Positions 33,538-44,212 of a DNA stretch of 64,000 bases are shown one piece after another. Position numbers and translations under genes: made by a program. Source of the stretch: Paludibacteraceae bacterium. GTDB taxonomy: Bacteria > Bacteroidota > Bacteroidia > Bacteroidales > Paludibacteraceae. Under the pieces are notes generated by a model, which ran no database searches, was not told the origin of the DNA, and was given only the letters and a program-made list of their open reading frames with translations. Each line of letters starts with the position of its first letter. Within the stretch, counting starts at the first letter, position 1. The stretch covers positions 1-64,000 of the forward strand of contig JAGCFX010000082.1 of the NCBI GenBank assembly GCA_017649925.1, given 5' to 3'.

Positions 33538-35760
33538 TTAGTCATTTATTGCTTGGATATCGGTAAAATCTTTCCAGATCTCTGCATCTTTGTATGCATT
33601 TATTGACTCGGTAGGAACATATAACGTTTTACCCTGCGGTGAGAAAGCATGTGATTCGCATATCGGTGGATTAGTAACTCCACAGATAACTGACTTCAGG
33701 TTTTCACATCCATCAAAAGCACTCCATCCTATGCTTGTGACGCTACTTGGAATAGTGATTGACGTCAAATTTTTGCAGTGACTGAAAGTTTCATATTCAA
33801 TGTTTGTAATGTCATTTGGAAGCGTAACAGAAGTCAAACTGCAACAACCTTTGAAGACTTGATACCCAATAGTTTTGACATTATTAGGAATAGAAATAGA
33901 TATCAATTTGTCGCACTCTTCAAAAGCGCCTCCTCCAATGCTTATAATGCTATTTGGTATCTCAATACTCGTCAAGCCGGTGCAACCATAAAAAGCTCCA
34001 CTTCCGATACTTGTGGCATAGTTAGGGATAGTAATAGATGTTATGCTTTTACATCCACCGAACGCATCACTTCCAATACTTGTAACACTGTTAGGGATAG
34101 TAATAGCGGTCAACTTGTCACACCCTGCAAAAGCTCCACTCCCAATGCTTGTTACGCTATCTGGAATAATATATGGTCCAGATTTTCCTGATGGATAGTT
34201 GATGATATAGTTTTTCCCTGTATCAAATAACACGCCATTTTCTGACAAATAATTTGGATTGTCTTGCTCCACATCGATTGAGGTTAGACTACTGCAACGA
34301 GAGAAGGCTCCTGAGCCTATGGCGGTAACACTATTGGGGATAGTGATAGATGTTATGCTTTTACATCCATTGAACGCATAACTTCCAATGCTGGTGACGC
34401 TATTGGGGATAGTAATAGCGGTCAAAGCAGTGCACCAACTGAAAGCGTCACTTCCAATGCTGGTGACGCTATTAGGTATCGTAATAGATGTCAATTTGTC
34501 ACACCATGCAAAAGCTCGACTTCCAATGCTGGTGACGCTATTGGGAATAGTAATAGATGTTATGCTTTTACATCCACCGAACGCATAACTTCCAATACTT
34601 GTAACACTGTTAGGGATAGTAATAGCGGTCAAAGCAGTGCACCAACTGAAAGCGTCACTTCCAATGCTGGTGACGCTATTGGGAATTACAATAGAAGATA
34701 GGTTCTCACATCTGGAGAAAGCGCCACTTTCAATGCTGGTGACGCTATTGGGAATTACGATAGAAGATAGGTTCTCACATCCGGCGAAAGCATAGATACC
34801 GATAAGCCTTGTTCCTTTTTTTATTGAATAAGTTGACAATGATCTATCTGTGGCTTCTACCAAATATGTATCTGCATAACGTACATTATCAATTACCGGT
34901 AAACTTTGGCAAAAGTCGAAAGCTTGGAATCCAATAGTGGTGAGGCTATTAGGGATGTTGATTGATGTAAGGTTTTTACAACCGAAGAAAGCTCCGCTTC
35001 CAATACTTGTTACACTATTAGGTATTTCAACTGAAGTTAGGTCGTCACAACCTTTGAAAGCTCCTTTTACAATATGTTCTATCCCGTCCGGAATCGTATA
35101 TTCTCCATTATAAGAGCGAGGCAGACTTACAAACATATGTGAATTATAAGCGGGTGATGTTAAATAATCACAAAAAGAATAACGACTATCTCCAATACTT
35201 ATTACACTATTGGGAATATTGATAGTGGTTAAGTTTTCACAGAATGCGAAAGCACCACCTGCAATATGCACTATCCCATCAGGTATAGTGTACTCGCCAC
35301 TATAAGATGAAGGCAAATAAACAAATACGTGAGAATTATAAATAGGCTCTAATATACCAGTATGCACAAAGGCATCATCTCCAAAATTTACAACACTATT
35401 AGGAATCTTTATCTGCTTTAAATATCTGCAAGAAAAGAAAGCTCTATTCCCAATGCCAGTGACACGATATGAAACCCCTCTATACTCTACAAATTTAGGA
35501 ATGATTAATGTTCCATAAATCATGTAGTAATTGTCATCACCTTCAGATTGATATGTTACTTCTGCCGTGCGGCTATTACCATCATATAGGTTATAATATA
35601 ACTCATCAATACAAACGTGCTCTGCAACAAGAACCCGTTTGTCATCAACATTTGTTAAAATGCTGTCTTGAGAAGTCTTATCTGACCTTTCATTACCAGA
35701 CTTAGAAACACAAGCATTACATATAATGCATGTCACTAAAAAAAGAATAATTTTACGCAT
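33538..35760 (-). CDS. BspA-like leucine-rich-repeat surface lipoprotein
   Basis: About 740 residues. A lipoprotein signal peptide (lipobox CNAC) starts at ATG 35760; an upstream ATG at 35817 would add 19 residues before it. Some twenty LRR_5 repeats of about 23 residues follow, consensus [20 protein letters not shown]. BspA proteins mediate adhesion and host or bacterial contact. Many repeats are nearly identical at DNA level, so the array is prone to unequal recombination. The C-terminus ([20 protein letters not shown]) is the typical LRR_5 cap. A paralogue follows upstream. Confidence 0.88.
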   Translation of the reverse strand: MRKIILFLVTCIICNACVSKSGNERSDKTSQDSILTNVDDKRVLVAEHVCIDELYYNLYDGNSRTAEVTYQSEGDDNYYMIYGTLIIPKFVEYRGVSYRVTGIGNRAFFSCRYLKQIKIPNSVVNFGDDAFVHTGILEPIYNSHVFVYLPSSYSGEYTIPDGIVHIAGGAFAFCENLTTINIPNSVISIGDSRYSFCDYLTSPAYNSHMFVSLPRSYNGEYTIPDGIEHIVKGAFKGCDDLTSVEIPNSVTSIGSGAFFGCKNLTSINIPNSLTTIGFQAFDFCQSLPVIDNVRYADTYLVEATDRSLSTYSIKKGTRLIGIYAFAGCENLSSIVIPNSVTSIESGAFSRCENLSSIVIPNSVTSIGSDAFSWCTALTAITIPNSVTSIGSYAFGGCKSITSITIPNSVTSIGSRAFAWCDKLTSITIPNSVTSIGSDAFSWCTALTAITIPNSVTSIGSYAFNGCKSITSITIPNSVTAIGSGAFSRCSSLTSIDVEQDNPNYLSENGVLFDTGKNYIINYPSGKSGPYIIPDSVTSIGSGAFAGCDKLTAITIPNSVTSIGSDAFGGCKSITSITIPNYATSIGSGAFYGCTGLTSIEIPNSIISIGGGAFEECDKLISISIPNNVKTIGYQVFKGCCSLTSVTLPNDITNIEYETFSHCKNLTSITIPSSVTSIGWSAFDGCENLKSVICGVTNPPICESHAFSPQGKTLYVPTESINAYKDAEIWKDFTDIQAIND

Positions 35761-35825
35761 AGTATTACGACTATTAATGCGTCTCCGTTTTAACATTCGG
35801 AAGGAGACTTTTTCCATTGAATATA

Positions 35826-37853
35826 TTAGTAATATTTAACGCTTTTGCACTTGGAAACATCAACTTTGCCACGAAGTTTTTTAGGCAAGGAGATTTCTAG
35901 ATTATAGCAACCATAGAAAGCATCTTCTCCGATTTCAGTAACACTTTTGGGAATCGTTATAGAAGTTAAATTTTGACACCAATAGAAAGCACCTTTTCCA
36001 ATTGAAGTTACACTATTGGGTATACTAATAGAAGTTAAGCTACTACAACGTGAAAAAGCATTATCTCCAATAGAAGCTACATTATCTCCTATTGTTACTG
36101 ATTTTAATTCCCGACAACTTTCGAAAGTGCGATTCTCAATTTTTGTTACTTTTGAGGGTAGTATTATTGAAGTTAGTTTGCTACAATCACAGAAAGCTGC
36201 TTCTCCTATTTCGGAGACACTACTTGGAATAGAAATAGAAGAGAAAGAGGTACACCAGGAAAAAGCCTCCTCCCCAATACTTGTAACGTTATTACCAATT
36301 GTTACAGATTTTAAGAGGGTACAATCCGAGAAGGCCTTTTTACCAATACTTACAACGCCATTTGGAATGATTATAGAAGTTAATAATTTGCACTTATTAA
36401 AGGCTTTATCTCCAATATACTTGACTCCATTACCTATATTGACGGACATCATAGTTTTGCATCCATCAAATGCACCTTTCCCGATGGAGGTTACATTGTT
36501 TGGAATTTGTACTGAGTTCAAAAGATAACATCCAGCAAATGCATTATCTCCAATTTTTTTAACGCTATTTGGAATGGTGATTGTTTTAATTGGCTTTTTA
36601 GTATAAGCGTTAGCTACTATTTCTGTAGTTCCATCAGGAATTACAGGGTTTTCCATTGCTTTACGGTCTGCTTCTTCTTTTGCACGGCGTTCGCGTTCTT
36701 CTTGAGCCTTGCGAGCCGCTTCTTCCTTTCTTTGGGTTTCTTGGGAAATTCTACCACGTTCATTATGAGCTGCTATTGTTCTTTCTGACTCATATTCCTG
36801 AATGTTCAAGAAATTTTTCCAGACGCGAGCATTTTTATATGCAGATAGAGAGCCTTTGGGGACATATAATGTGCAATGTAAATAGGTGCGATTGCTAAAT
36901 TCACCTTCACTACCATAAGGATTTTTAAGAAAAGTAGGAGGTTCTTCACTGACCATATGAATTGTTTTAATATCTATACCATCTTTAGAGAAATCTGAAA
37001 CTTCCTTTATAGAAGCTCCAATAGTTAAATATTGAACAGTTTCTACGTCATAAGGACGGTCAAGAAGTATCCAAAAAATTTCAGATACTTTATCTCCAAG
37101 CACAACCTCATTGAACCAATAAATATCTCCTCCATATACTTGATGAAATTTCTTTCCTAAATATGAGTCATACCATTCCTTTGACCATAAGTTCCTGCCA
37201 ATATAAATCTTACTTCCAGAGCCAAAAGTGGAATTGCAAAATAAGGGCTCATCACTATCCTCTATAATCACACTGTGATTCGGGCTCACGCACCCCATAA
37301 ATGCACCGGATTCTATCTTCTTGCAAGAGGGAGGAATTACAACTTTTTCAAGTTTCTCACAATACATGAAGCAGGCTTCACCTAAAAATCTCAACTTCTT
37401 AGCAGAGGTGGATATTGTCCTTAACTTTTTACACTCAAAAAATGCGTTACTTTTAATTTCTTCAATATTTTCCATTTGTACACTTTCCAAATTCAAGCAA
37501 CTATGAAATGCATATTCACCTATCCATTTGACCGTTTTGGGTAGAATAACTTTTTTGACATTGTTAAAATTAGAATTATGCCAACTACTATGGATAAGAC
37601 GATCTCCCCATACACCTACAACGGTAAAAGAAGTTCCATTATATTGTGCTGTGGCAGGGACAATTAATTTTTCTATAATTGATACTTTATCAATGGGGCC
37701 ATACACACAGCATTCACGCTTTTCTATAGATGTTACTTTGTAATAAAGATTTTCATACAAAAAATCTGCATCATCCATGGCGTTAAGCTTGAGATTTCCC
37801 ATAAAGCATAATGCCACTGCCATTAATGTGCTAAGTAAAAATGTCTTTTTCAT
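35826..37853 (-). CDS. BspA-like leucine-rich-repeat surface protein with charged coil
   Basis: The 675-residue protein has a Sec signal peptide ([20 protein letters not shown]). A first divergent LRR_5 block and cap follow, then a charged coiled-coil segment rich in E/R/K (about 360-400, [20 protein letters not shown]), and a second block of regular repeats ([16 protein letters not shown]). The coil between two LRR blocks is an uncommon arrangement. It lies nine bases from the lipoprotein gene upstream, so the genes are co-transcribed. Probable role: cell-surface binding. Confidence 0.85.
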   Translation of the reverse strand: MKKTFLLSTLMAVALCFMGNLKLNAMDDADFLYENLYYKVTSIEKRECCVYGPIDKVSIIEKLIVPATAQYNGTSFTVVGVWGDRLIHSSWHNSNFNNVKKVILPKTVKWIGEYAFHSCLNLESVQMENIEEIKSNAFFECKKLRTISTSAKKLRFLGEACFMYCEKLEKVVIPPSCKKIESGAFMGCVSPNHSVIIEDSDEPLFCNSTFGSGSKIYIGRNLWSKEWYDSYLGKKFHQVYGGDIYWFNEVVLGDKVSEIFWILLDRPYDVETVQYLTIGASIKEVSDFSKDGIDIKTIHMVSEEPPTFLKNPYGSEGEFSNRTYLHCTLYVPKGSLSAYKNARVWKNFLNIQEYESERTIAAHNERGRISQETQRKEEAARKAQEERERRAKEEADRKAMENPVIPDGTTEIVANAYTKKPIKTITIPNSVKKIGDNAFAGCYLLNSVQIPNNVTSIGKGAFDGCKTMMSVNIGNGVKYIGDKAFNKCKLLTSIIIPNGVVSIGKKAFSDCTLLKSVTIGNNVTSIGEEAFSWCTSFSSISIPSSVSEIGEAAFCDCSKLTSIILPSKVTKIENRTFESCRELKSVTIGDNVASIGDNAFSRCSSLTSISIPNSVTSIGKGAFYWCQNLTSITIPKSVTEIGEDAFYGCYNLEISLPKKLRGKVDVSKCKSVKYY

Positions 37854-37862
37854 TGTATTTAT

Positions 37863-38591
37863 TTAATTGTTCTCATCATAATACGTAAATTCGCGCTCTT
37901 CCAGAGCGAGAGTGAAATGATCATAAGTGTTCGTTGTCTTTATTATTAGACGTTTGTCCCAGTTGCAGACAGGACTACCCCACAACCAACCTATCGGCTT
38001 ATACAAAGTGACCTCATCAAAACCGTCCCCATCATCATAACAAAATTGTACTTTACCAATTATACGAGATTGAATGGTCTCTCCAGAAGATGTTATCGGA
38101 TTGTTGTACAATATTTTAAAATTGGCATAGTTGCCGCCGCCATATCCCGATGATATCCATTCTTCTCGAATAGGATAACCTTCTTTATTCCAAGTAAACA
38201 CTATGTGATCATAACCACCCCATATGATACCATTATCTTCACCACCTTCTTTTATTTCCGGAAAAAAAAGAGTATGGATATTACCCTTCTTATCTCTCTC
38301 TATTTTGATTTCATTGTTATAAGATAAACTTAAATCGTAAGCAGCAACAAGCTTCCCTTCCCTATTAAAATTGAGTAATAAATCATCATGACGACGAGAT
38401 TTACTTGTTCTATCTCCTTTTGAGGTAACATTTGTGATGTGTGAAATTTTTACAGATTTCACTTTACCTGTGCCTGCTAAATCAAAGAGGCAAAAATCGG
38501 AGGACTCTGATGGAGAGGTAGATGTACCTCCACATCCTACTAAACACAAAGCAGTTAGCATTAAACTGCAAAATAAGAATGTCTTTTTCAT
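37863..38591 (-). CDS. Exported lipoprotein of unknown function
   Basis: A 242-residue protein with lipobox LVGC (Cys20). The mature part has a repeating strand-turn pattern (LLLNFNREGKLVAAYDLSL, IVFTWNKEGYPIREEW) that resembles RHS/YD-like or DUF4595-type beta propeller repeats of Bacteroidales lipoproteins. No enzyme motif is visible. It sits in a run of exported proteins and is probably co-transcribed with them. Confidence 0.72.
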   Translation of the reverse strand: MKKTFLFCSLMLTALCLVGCGGTSTSPSESSDFCLFDLAGTGKVKSVKISHITNVTSKGDRTSKSRRHDDLLLNFNREGKLVAAYDLSLSYNNEIKIERDKKGNIHTLFFPEIKEGGEDNGIIWGGYDHIVFTWNKEGYPIREEWISSGYGGGNYANFKILYNNPITSSGETIQSRIIGKVQFCYDDGDGFDEVTLYKPIGWLWGSPVCNWDKRLIIKTTNTYDHFTLALEEREFTYYDENN

Positions 38592-38615
38592 AATCTTTAA
38601 AATTTAATTATTAAG

Positions 38616-39176
38616 TTATTTATATATGCTTGAGATATATTGCAATTTACATTTTTTTCCGTCATAATACTTGACATCTTTATATAGATATCCCAATATA
38701 TATGGATATTGCTCAACTCTTTCTCGTACAACATCACTACTGACCATATACCTAATATCCATTCCTACATCCACACTGCAAGCGTCCCCAAACAACCCAA
38801 TTGTTACCATAGTTGATGAAAATTTCCTAACTATATCGAACACTTCATCAAATGTGTATTTGTATTCAGGGAAATGAGTCCACATATATTCTTTATTCGC
38901 ATTATAAAGAACACGAATAGAGTCTTTGAAGGCCTGCCTTGCTTGTGCAACCATTTCATCCTTGTTGTAATTCGGATCTTGGGTGCTAATAACAACTTCA
39001 ATAACTTGTGCTGCTATGAACTCCATTTCATCCTTAGTTGGACTATACCCAGAATTGCCGCTTTTTGTGTAATAAAACTCGTGTCCACTATCGGATACAT
39101 ACATACAAATGAAAACTGCGTGCATTTCTGTAAAATACAACACACATAAAATAAATAAAGTAATAAATCTTTTCAT
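38616..39176 (-). CDS. Exported protein of unknown function
   Basis: A 186-residue protein with an N-terminal signal peptide (MKRFITLFILCVLYFTEMHA). The mature part has DEMEFIAAQVIEVVISTQ and a region rich in Tyr. No family is recognised. Gaps to its neighbours are 24 and 35 bases, consistent with one operon. Confidence 0.65.
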   Translation of the reverse strand: MKRFITLFILCVLYFTEMHAVFICMYVSDSGHEFYYTKSGNSGYSPTKDEMEFIAAQVIEVVISTQDPNYNKDEMVAQARQAFKDSIRVLYNANKEYMWTHFPEYKYTFDEVFDIVRKFSSTMVTIGLFGDACSVDVGMDIRYMVSSDVVRERVEQYPYILGYLYKDVKYYDGKKCKLQYISSIYK

Positions 39177-39211
39177 ATTATATAGATTTAATTATTAAGT
39201 GATATGAGTAT

Positions 39212-39532
39212 CTACTCGTGAATTTCCCAGTAAATATCGTCCTCATCAATGGATATGTGGATTATTTTTGTCTGCTGCTTGCCGTCGAGTTCTATTTTGG
39301 CGAGACCGATATACTTCTTACAGAAAACATGAAAAACCTTTACATCCTTTACCATCGGACGGGGAATATCCTCACCTAAATCATCAAAGACGCCCAAAGA
39401 CGAGAGCATATCAAATTGCGCATCCATCTTATTTTGGTAATCTATTTTAATATCAGTCGCCATTGATTTTGTTTCAGTGGAGGTGCAGGCTGTCAATAAA
39501 AGCAAACTGATAAACCATAGTGTTTTTTTCAT
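39212..39532 (-). CDS. Small lipoprotein of unknown function
   Basis: A 106-residue protein. ATG at 39532 (MKKTLWFISLLLLTAC) gives a clear lipobox LTAC. The mature part has the strand pairs KDVKVFHVFCKKYIGLAKI and KIIHISIDEDDIYWEI, a compact beta fold. It is the first gene after the promoter at 39779, leaving an unusually long leader of about 240 bases. The function is unknown. Confidence 0.68.
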   Translation of the reverse strand: MKKTLWFISLLLLTACTSTETKSMATDIKIDYQNKMDAQFDMLSSLGVFDDLGEDIPRPMVKDVKVFHVFCKKYIGLAKIELDGKQQTKIIHISIDEDDIYWEIHE

Positions 39533-39778
39533 GATGAGGTACAATAAGTATATAAAAAATACTGCTTCTGCTTTATCTGAACAAGGGTGTCTGGCATAAC
39601 CCACGAATAAAAAAGCAAAAGCAGTACATACCGAAGTATGCACTGACGCTTGCCAATCGTAATTCGTTTATTCGTTTAATTATAAGTTGCCAGACTTATT
39701 ATTCAGAAGATTGACTCGTCAGTAAAATAATATGTGTTCCGCTCACAGCGAACGAATCAGTCGCTACCAATTCGCCTG

Positions 39779-39810
39779 CAAAGGTACAATATTTTTCTCA
39801 TATACGCAAA
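39779..39810 (-). promoter_or_regulatory. Bacteroidota promoter of the exported-protein operon
   Basis: Minus strand: TTTGC (39806-39810), 19 bases, TACCTTTG (39779-39786). A second -7-like TACCTTTG at 39896-39903 lacks a matching -33 box. The interval 39533-39982 holds these, the leader (with a hairpin around 39610-39645) and a small hairpin TTTTATGT/ACATAAAA at 39833-39854. Confidence 0.72.
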
Positions 39811-39982
39811 TATATGCAAGAAAAAATATCATTTTATGTCGTTGAACATAAAAACACCTCTGCACCGCCTTCAGCATGTACTGCTTTTGCGGGTGCAAAG
39901 GTACAACAATTTTGTGATATACGAGAAGTTCTTATTATTTCTTTTACTAGAAATAAACGATTATTACTTTTTACTTCTTATT

Positions 39983-40558
39983 TTACAACAGCGTGACGGA
40001 CTGAAGGCCGCCGTTATTGCCGGCGATGTAGGACACGGTGTTATTGCCTGTTAAGATGAGATGGTCCATGTATAGAGGCTGACCTGTCAGGAAAAAAGTA
40101 GAAATGAAAGTGTCTCCTGCGCTCAGTTTGGAATTGATTGACTCCAACACCTCAAAACGCATATCGCCCAAGTAGCGGAACACGCAACGGCGGTTCGGCA
40201 GCCAAGTCACTTCAAGTTTCTGGCCGGGTTGCAGGTCTTCCGTGTGAATACCGTCCGCAATAAACGGATTACTGCTGTCATGCTCTTCGGCTCGTAACCG
40301 GTCGGTATAGTCGTCCCAATCCTTAAATCCGACATAACGTGAAAGGATATTGAGTGTAGAACGCCGCGTATTATCAGCTCCGCTGACATACCCCCAAAGA
40401 CGCTCCAACGTACTGAGGGCGATATTCTCATGCAGACGTAGCCATATTTGTGCGATGAGAGTCTCGAAATCGGCAGGGGTAGCCGGACGCATTCCCAAAC
40501 GCGTTTCCACGTCCTTGCGGAGTTGGACAACTTCAGGTGCATTCTTGTTCATAGACAA
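39983..40558 (-). CDS. Conserved Bacteroidales protein of unknown function, next to a Ser/Thr kinase
   Basis: A 191-residue soluble protein. The N-terminal half is helical (FETLIAQIWLRLHENIALST, LERLWGYVSG) and resembles small regulatory or DNA-binding domains. The C-terminal half is a beta domain (LEVTWLPNRRCVFRYLGDMR). It has its own promoter at 40579 and lies 95 bases after the kinase gene. A partner or substrate of the kinase is possible; no catalytic motif is visible. ATG at 40558 or 40552. Confidence 0.6.
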   Translation of the reverse strand: MSMNKNAPEVVQLRKDVETRLGMRPATPADFETLIAQIWLRLHENIALSTLERLWGYVSGADNTRRSTLNILSRYVGFKDWDDYTDRLRAEEHDSSNPFIADGIHTEDLQPGQKLEVTWLPNRRCVFRYLGDMRFEVLESINSKLSAGDTFISTFFLTGQPLYMDHLILTGNNTVSYIAGNNGGLQSVTLL

Positions 40559-40578
40559 TTGATTTTAGATTCCGGCTG

Positions 40579-40610
40579 CAAAGATACTGCTTTTATTTGA
40601 ATTACGCCAA
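40579..40610 (-). promoter_or_regulatory. Bacteroidota promoter upstream of 40558
   Basis: Minus strand: TGGC, 19 bases, TATCTTTG (40579-40586). The spacer GTAATTCAAATAAAAGCAG is a variant of the A-tract/GCAG module. Confidence 0.68.
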
Positions 40611-40653
40611 TTTCTTATTACTTCTTATTTCGCTACGCTCAAGCGATTATTGC

Positions 40654-41889
40654 TTATTTTTCCACATTCTCCGGTAAGACGTTGTACAGAGAGTCGTATA
40701 ATTGGTCCATCTCGTTCAGGGAATAGGAATAATAAGCATCATAAAAAGATTCCTTCAAGATGGGGTCATCAATTGTGCGCAGCGTTTTTTCAAACTCCTC
40801 CTCCGTACTATGTTCGTGCATCCAAAGAAGCAACTCTTCTTTCGTTCTAACTTTAGCGTTCCGGATAGCCAGCCTGAGGGCTTTATAGTGAGAAAGATGG
40901 ATATTTATTGCTTTTTGCCTGACGACTTCTTGGGGCGAAGGTGTATTGACTTTGACGTTCAATGAATCCACTATACGACTCAAAGAGTCCATAGTCGCCC
41001 CGCGCTTGTCATTCTTGGAATTCAAGGAATCAATATGAGCGAACAATTGACTTTCCTGATCGAAATGCACGTGCTCCGACTGCCGATAACCAGTGTACAC
41101 GCCCCATACTGCTGCGCATGGAATAAGCAAGAGAAGTAGCGATAATGGCAACCACAGGCGCAACAGGTCGGCATTACGCATGGCGCGCGACACGCGGGCG
41201 CATGAACTATAGCGATTCGCAGGTTGTGCGCGCGTACAACGTTGGGCAATCAGGTGGTAGCGATGCGGGAAAACGAGTTGCAAAATCCGTCCGAAAGCAT
41301 AGATGTCGGCGCGATTGTCGATAGGTTCACCCGCCAACTGCTCCGGCGCAATATATGCCATCGAACCCGCAGGCTGTTTGAATGTGACATAGTCGTCCGT
41401 GTCAGACACTCCGAAATCAATCAGTTTGATGGTAGAGCCATTACGTGTGATAAGAATATTGGATGGCTTTATATCACGATGGATGATTTGCCGTTCATGC
41501 AGGAAAGACAGCGCATCCAGTAGTTGATTAAGCAACCGGCGGCGGATGGTTTTAGACGGCTTTGCTTCAAGGAATTGCTCCAGCGTGGTACCATCTATGT
41601 ATTCCATCCGGATATACCATCCGATGGAGTCCATGTGTCCGAAGTCAATTAAACGGACAATATTCGGATGGTCCACGGCTACGCCAATAGCAAATTCTTT
41701 ACGAAGCAATTCGATATGCGGCGTAGATTCGCGATAAGACTCTGCCAAAGCCTTCAGTACATACTTACGTCCGAAACGTGTTGCTTGATAGATGGCATTA
41801 TATCCATTAGCGGACAACAACTCCGGCTCCGACCATACATCAGAGAAATCCGCATTTATGGGAGATATGATAAACGAAGAATCATTCAT
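40654..41889 (-). CDS. Hanks-type Ser/Thr protein kinase with one membrane helix
   Basis: A 411-residue protein. The catalytic domain has the ATP-binding Lys (VLK, about 45), HRDIKPSN (137-144), DFG (158-160), the APE-like YIAPEQLAG and DIYAFG. A membrane helix (about 243-265) separates the kinase from a helical extracytoplasmic part of about 145 residues without a PASTA or TPR signature. ATG at 41889 (MNDSSFIISP) fits the promoter at 41910. All key catalytic residues are present. Its signal and target are unknown. Confidence 0.88.
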   Translation of the reverse strand: MNDSSFIISPINADFSDVWSEPELLSANGYNAIYQATRFGRKYVLKALAESYRESTPHIELLRKEFAIGVAVDHPNIVRLIDFGHMDSIGWYIRMEYIDGTTLEQFLEAKPSKTIRRRLLNQLLDALSFLHERQIIHRDIKPSNILITRNGSTIKLIDFGVSDTDDYVTFKQPAGSMAYIAPEQLAGEPIDNRADIYAFGRILQLVFPHRYHLIAQRCTRAQPANRYSSCARVSRAMRNADLLRLWLPLSLLLLLIPCAAVWGVYTGYRQSEHVHFDQESQLFAHIDSLNSKNDKRGATMDSLSRIVDSLNVKVNTPSPQEVVRQKAINIHLSHYKALRLAIRNAKVRTKEELLLWMHEHSTEEEFEKTLRTIDDPILKESFYDAYYSYSLNEMDQLYDSLYNVLPENVEK

Positions 41890-41909
41890 TGCCAGACTTT
41901 TTGTGGGTG

Positions 41910-41940
41910 CAAAGGTACACAAAAAAAATGACACTTGCAA
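41910..41940 (-). promoter_or_regulatory. Bacteroidota promoter of the Ser/Thr kinase
   Basis: Minus strand: TTGC (41937-41940), 19 bases, TACCTTTG (41910-41917). The -33 box lies in an imperfect hairpin (AAGTGTCA/TGGCACTT). Confidence 0.75.
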
Positions 41941-42077
41941 ATTTAAGTGCCATTTTTTGTGAAACTTATGTGAAAAATCTCTATATGCCGCTGCGACCTT
42001 GCTTAAGCAGCCTTTGCGTAGTCGTCATTAGGGCACTCGCCGAAAATGGATAAGTGTTTAATTGTTTGTTTTTGTGG

Positions 42078-44021
42078 TTAATATGCGCTCATCTGCTCCT
42101 TCACCGTATTGTTGATGAAGTCTGCAAACTCCTGAATGGTCATTTGACCCTTCTCTTCTGCGCCTTGCTGACGAACGGAAACAAGTCCCTGCTCCGCCTC
42201 TTTCTCGCCGACGATAAGCATATAAGGGATGCGTTTCAACTCGTTGTCACGAATCTTACGGCCTAACTTCTCGTTGCGGTCATCTACTATCACGCGAACA
42301 TCCTGAGCCTCAAGCAGTTCCTTCACTTTCCATGCATATTCGTTACTCTTCTCGGAGATTGGCAATACGACTGCCTGATCAGGTGTCAGCCACAATGGGA
42401 ACTTACCCGCCGTGTGCTCTATCAGCACAGCCACGAAGCGCTCCATAGAGCCGAACGGCGCACGGTGAATCATCACAGGACGATGTTTCTGATTGTCCTC
42501 GCCCGTATATTCCAACTCAAAGCGTTCCGGCAAGTTATAATCCACTTGAATCGTACCTAACTGCCAACGGCGACCCAGCGCATCTTTGACCATAAAGTCC
42601 AGTTTCGGGCCATAGAAAGCCGCCTCGCCTTCCACTTCAGTTGCAGGCAGGTTCATCTCCTTGCAAGCCTCGCGGATAGCGTTCTCTGCGTGCTCCCAAA
42701 TCTCATCCGAACCCACATATTTAGTCGTGTTCTTCGGGTCGCGGAGCGAGATCTGTGCCTCATAGTTTTCGAAGTCCAGCGCTTTGAAGATGATGTTGAT
42801 GATCTCCATCACGCGGATAAACTCCTGCTTCACTTGGTCCTGACGGCAGAAGATATGCGCATCGTCTTGCGTGAACGAACGAACACGCGTCAGACCGTGT
42901 AACTCGCCGCTCTGCTCGTAACGATAAACGGTACCGAACTCTGCGCAACGGAAAGGCAGGTCTTTGTAACTCCGCGGACTGTTCTTGTAAATCGCGCAGT
43001 GGTGCGGGCAGTTCATCGGCTTCAGCAGATAAACCTCGCCCTCTTCCGGCGTAGTGATCGGTTGGAAGGAATCCTTGCCGTAGTGATCCCAGTGACCCGA
43101 AGTCATATAGAGACTCTTACTACCGATATGCGGCGTGATAACTTGCTGATAGCCATAGCGTTTCTGGATTTTCTTGAGGAAATCTTCAAGACGCAGACGC
43201 AATGCCGTACCTTTCGGCAGCCAGATTGGCAGACCCTTGCCCACCATATCGCTGAACATGAATAACTCAAGGTCTTTGCCTATCTTGCGGTGGTCGCGTT
43301 TCTTGGCCTCTTCCAGCAATACCAGATACTCGTCCAACATCGCTTTTTTCGGGAACGAGATACCGTAAATACGCGTCATCATCGGTCGTTTCTCGTCGCC
43401 GCGCCAGTAAGCCGCCGCGCAACTCAACACCTTCACGGCCTTGATAGGCTCGGTGCTCAAGAGGTGCGGACCCTTACACAAATCGGTGAAGTTACCTTGT
43501 GTATAAGTGGAAATATGACCGTCCTCCAACTCAGAAATCAACTCACATTTATAACTCTGTCCCTTGTCGCCAAACGCTTTCAGTGCCTCTGCCTTGGAGA
43601 TGGATTTCTTCACCAATGTCTCTTTCTTCGCGCGCAACTCGTTCATCTTGTTCTCAATAGCCGCAAAGTCCGAATCCTTGATAACTACGCCCTCCGGCGG
43701 CATCACATCGTAATAGAATCCGTTCTCAATAGCCGGACCGATACCGAACTGGATGCCCGGATACAACTCCTGCAGCGCCTCTGCCATCAAGTGCGAACTG
43801 GTGTGCCAGAAAGCATGCTTTGCCTCCGCATCATCCCATTTATGCAACTTAATCGAGCAATCCTCGGCAATGGGATAATTGAGCTCTACGATTTGATCAT
43901 TGATACTTGCGCAAAGAATGTCCTGCGCCAGACGACTGCTGATACTCTCAGCTACTTGCAACGGCGTCACGCCGTTCTCATACTCACGGATACTCCCATC
44001 CGGAAAAGTAATTTTAATCAT
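42078..44021 (-). CDS. thrS: Threonyl-tRNA synthetase
   Basis: The 647-residue class II synthetase charges tRNA-Thr. It has the N-terminal TGS domain ([11 protein letters not shown]), the editing domain with [11 protein letters not shown], the catalytic core with [11 protein letters not shown] and [20 protein letters not shown], and the C-terminal anticodon-binding domain ([20 protein letters not shown]). Full length. Its promoter at 44092 belongs to the extended A-tract/GCAG class. Genes that often follow thrS (infC, rpmI, rplT) are not next to it here. Confidence 0.97.
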   Translation of the reverse strand: MIKITFPDGSIREYENGVTPLQVAESISSRLAQDILCASINDQIVELNYPIAEDCSIKLHKWDDAEAKHAFWHTSSHLMAEALQELYPGIQFGIGPAIENGFYYDVMPPEGVVIKDSDFAAIENKMNELRAKKETLVKKSISKAEALKAFGDKGQSYKCELISELEDGHISTYTQGNFTDLCKGPHLLSTEPIKAVKVLSCAAAYWRGDEKRPMMTRIYGISFPKKAMLDEYLVLLEEAKKRDHRKIGKDLELFMFSDMVGKGLPIWLPKGTALRLRLEDFLKKIQKRYGYQQVITPHIGSKSLYMTSGHWDHYGKDSFQPITTPEEGEVYLLKPMNCPHHCAIYKNSPRSYKDLPFRCAEFGTVYRYEQSGELHGLTRVRSFTQDDAHIFCRQDQVKQEFIRVMEIINIIFKALDFENYEAQISLRDPKNTTKYVGSDEIWEHAENAIREACKEMNLPATEVEGEAAFYGPKLDFMVKDALGRRWQLGTIQVDYNLPERFELEYTGEDNQKHRPVMIHRAPFGSMERFVAVLIEHTAGKFPLWLTPDQAVVLPISEKSNEYAWKVKELLEAQDVRVIVDDRNEKLGRKIRDNELKRIPYMLIVGEKEAEQGLVSVRQQGAEEKGQMTIQEFADFINNTVKEQMSAY

Positions 44022-44091
44022 AATGCTTTTTATAAACCTACAAATGTTTACGGCTCAGAGCCCACAACTGCCCTTTCGCCTAAATCGACTG

Positions 44092-44123
44092 CAAAAGTAC
44101 TGCTTTTTTTTCAATTACGCAAA
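44092..44123 (-). promoter_or_regulatory. Bacteroidota promoter of thrS
   Basis: Minus strand: TTTGC, 19 bases (GTAATTG, A8, GCAG), TACTTTTG (44092-44099). Confidence 0.82.
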
Positions 44124-44149
44124 TATACACGCGTTTTTTCCGTATTTAT

Positions 44150-44180
44150 TTGCACATTTCAAAAAATTGTTGTAATTTTG
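44150..44180 (+). promoter_or_regulatory. Bacteroidota promoter of the DUF5020 gene
   Basis: TTGC (44150-44153), 19 bases, TAATTTTG (44173-44180); divergent from thrS. Confidence 0.75.
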
Positions 44181-44212
44181 CACTCCGAATGAACGAATAC
44201 CAACCCCATACC

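Noticed and set aside
34000..34800. Regular repeats that could suggest a CRISPR array
   Set aside because: They are coding LRR_5 repeats with a 69-base period and no unique spacers.
43290..44192. A 300-codon plus-strand frame opposite thrS
   Set aside because: Shadow of thrS; runs through the DUF5020 promoter.
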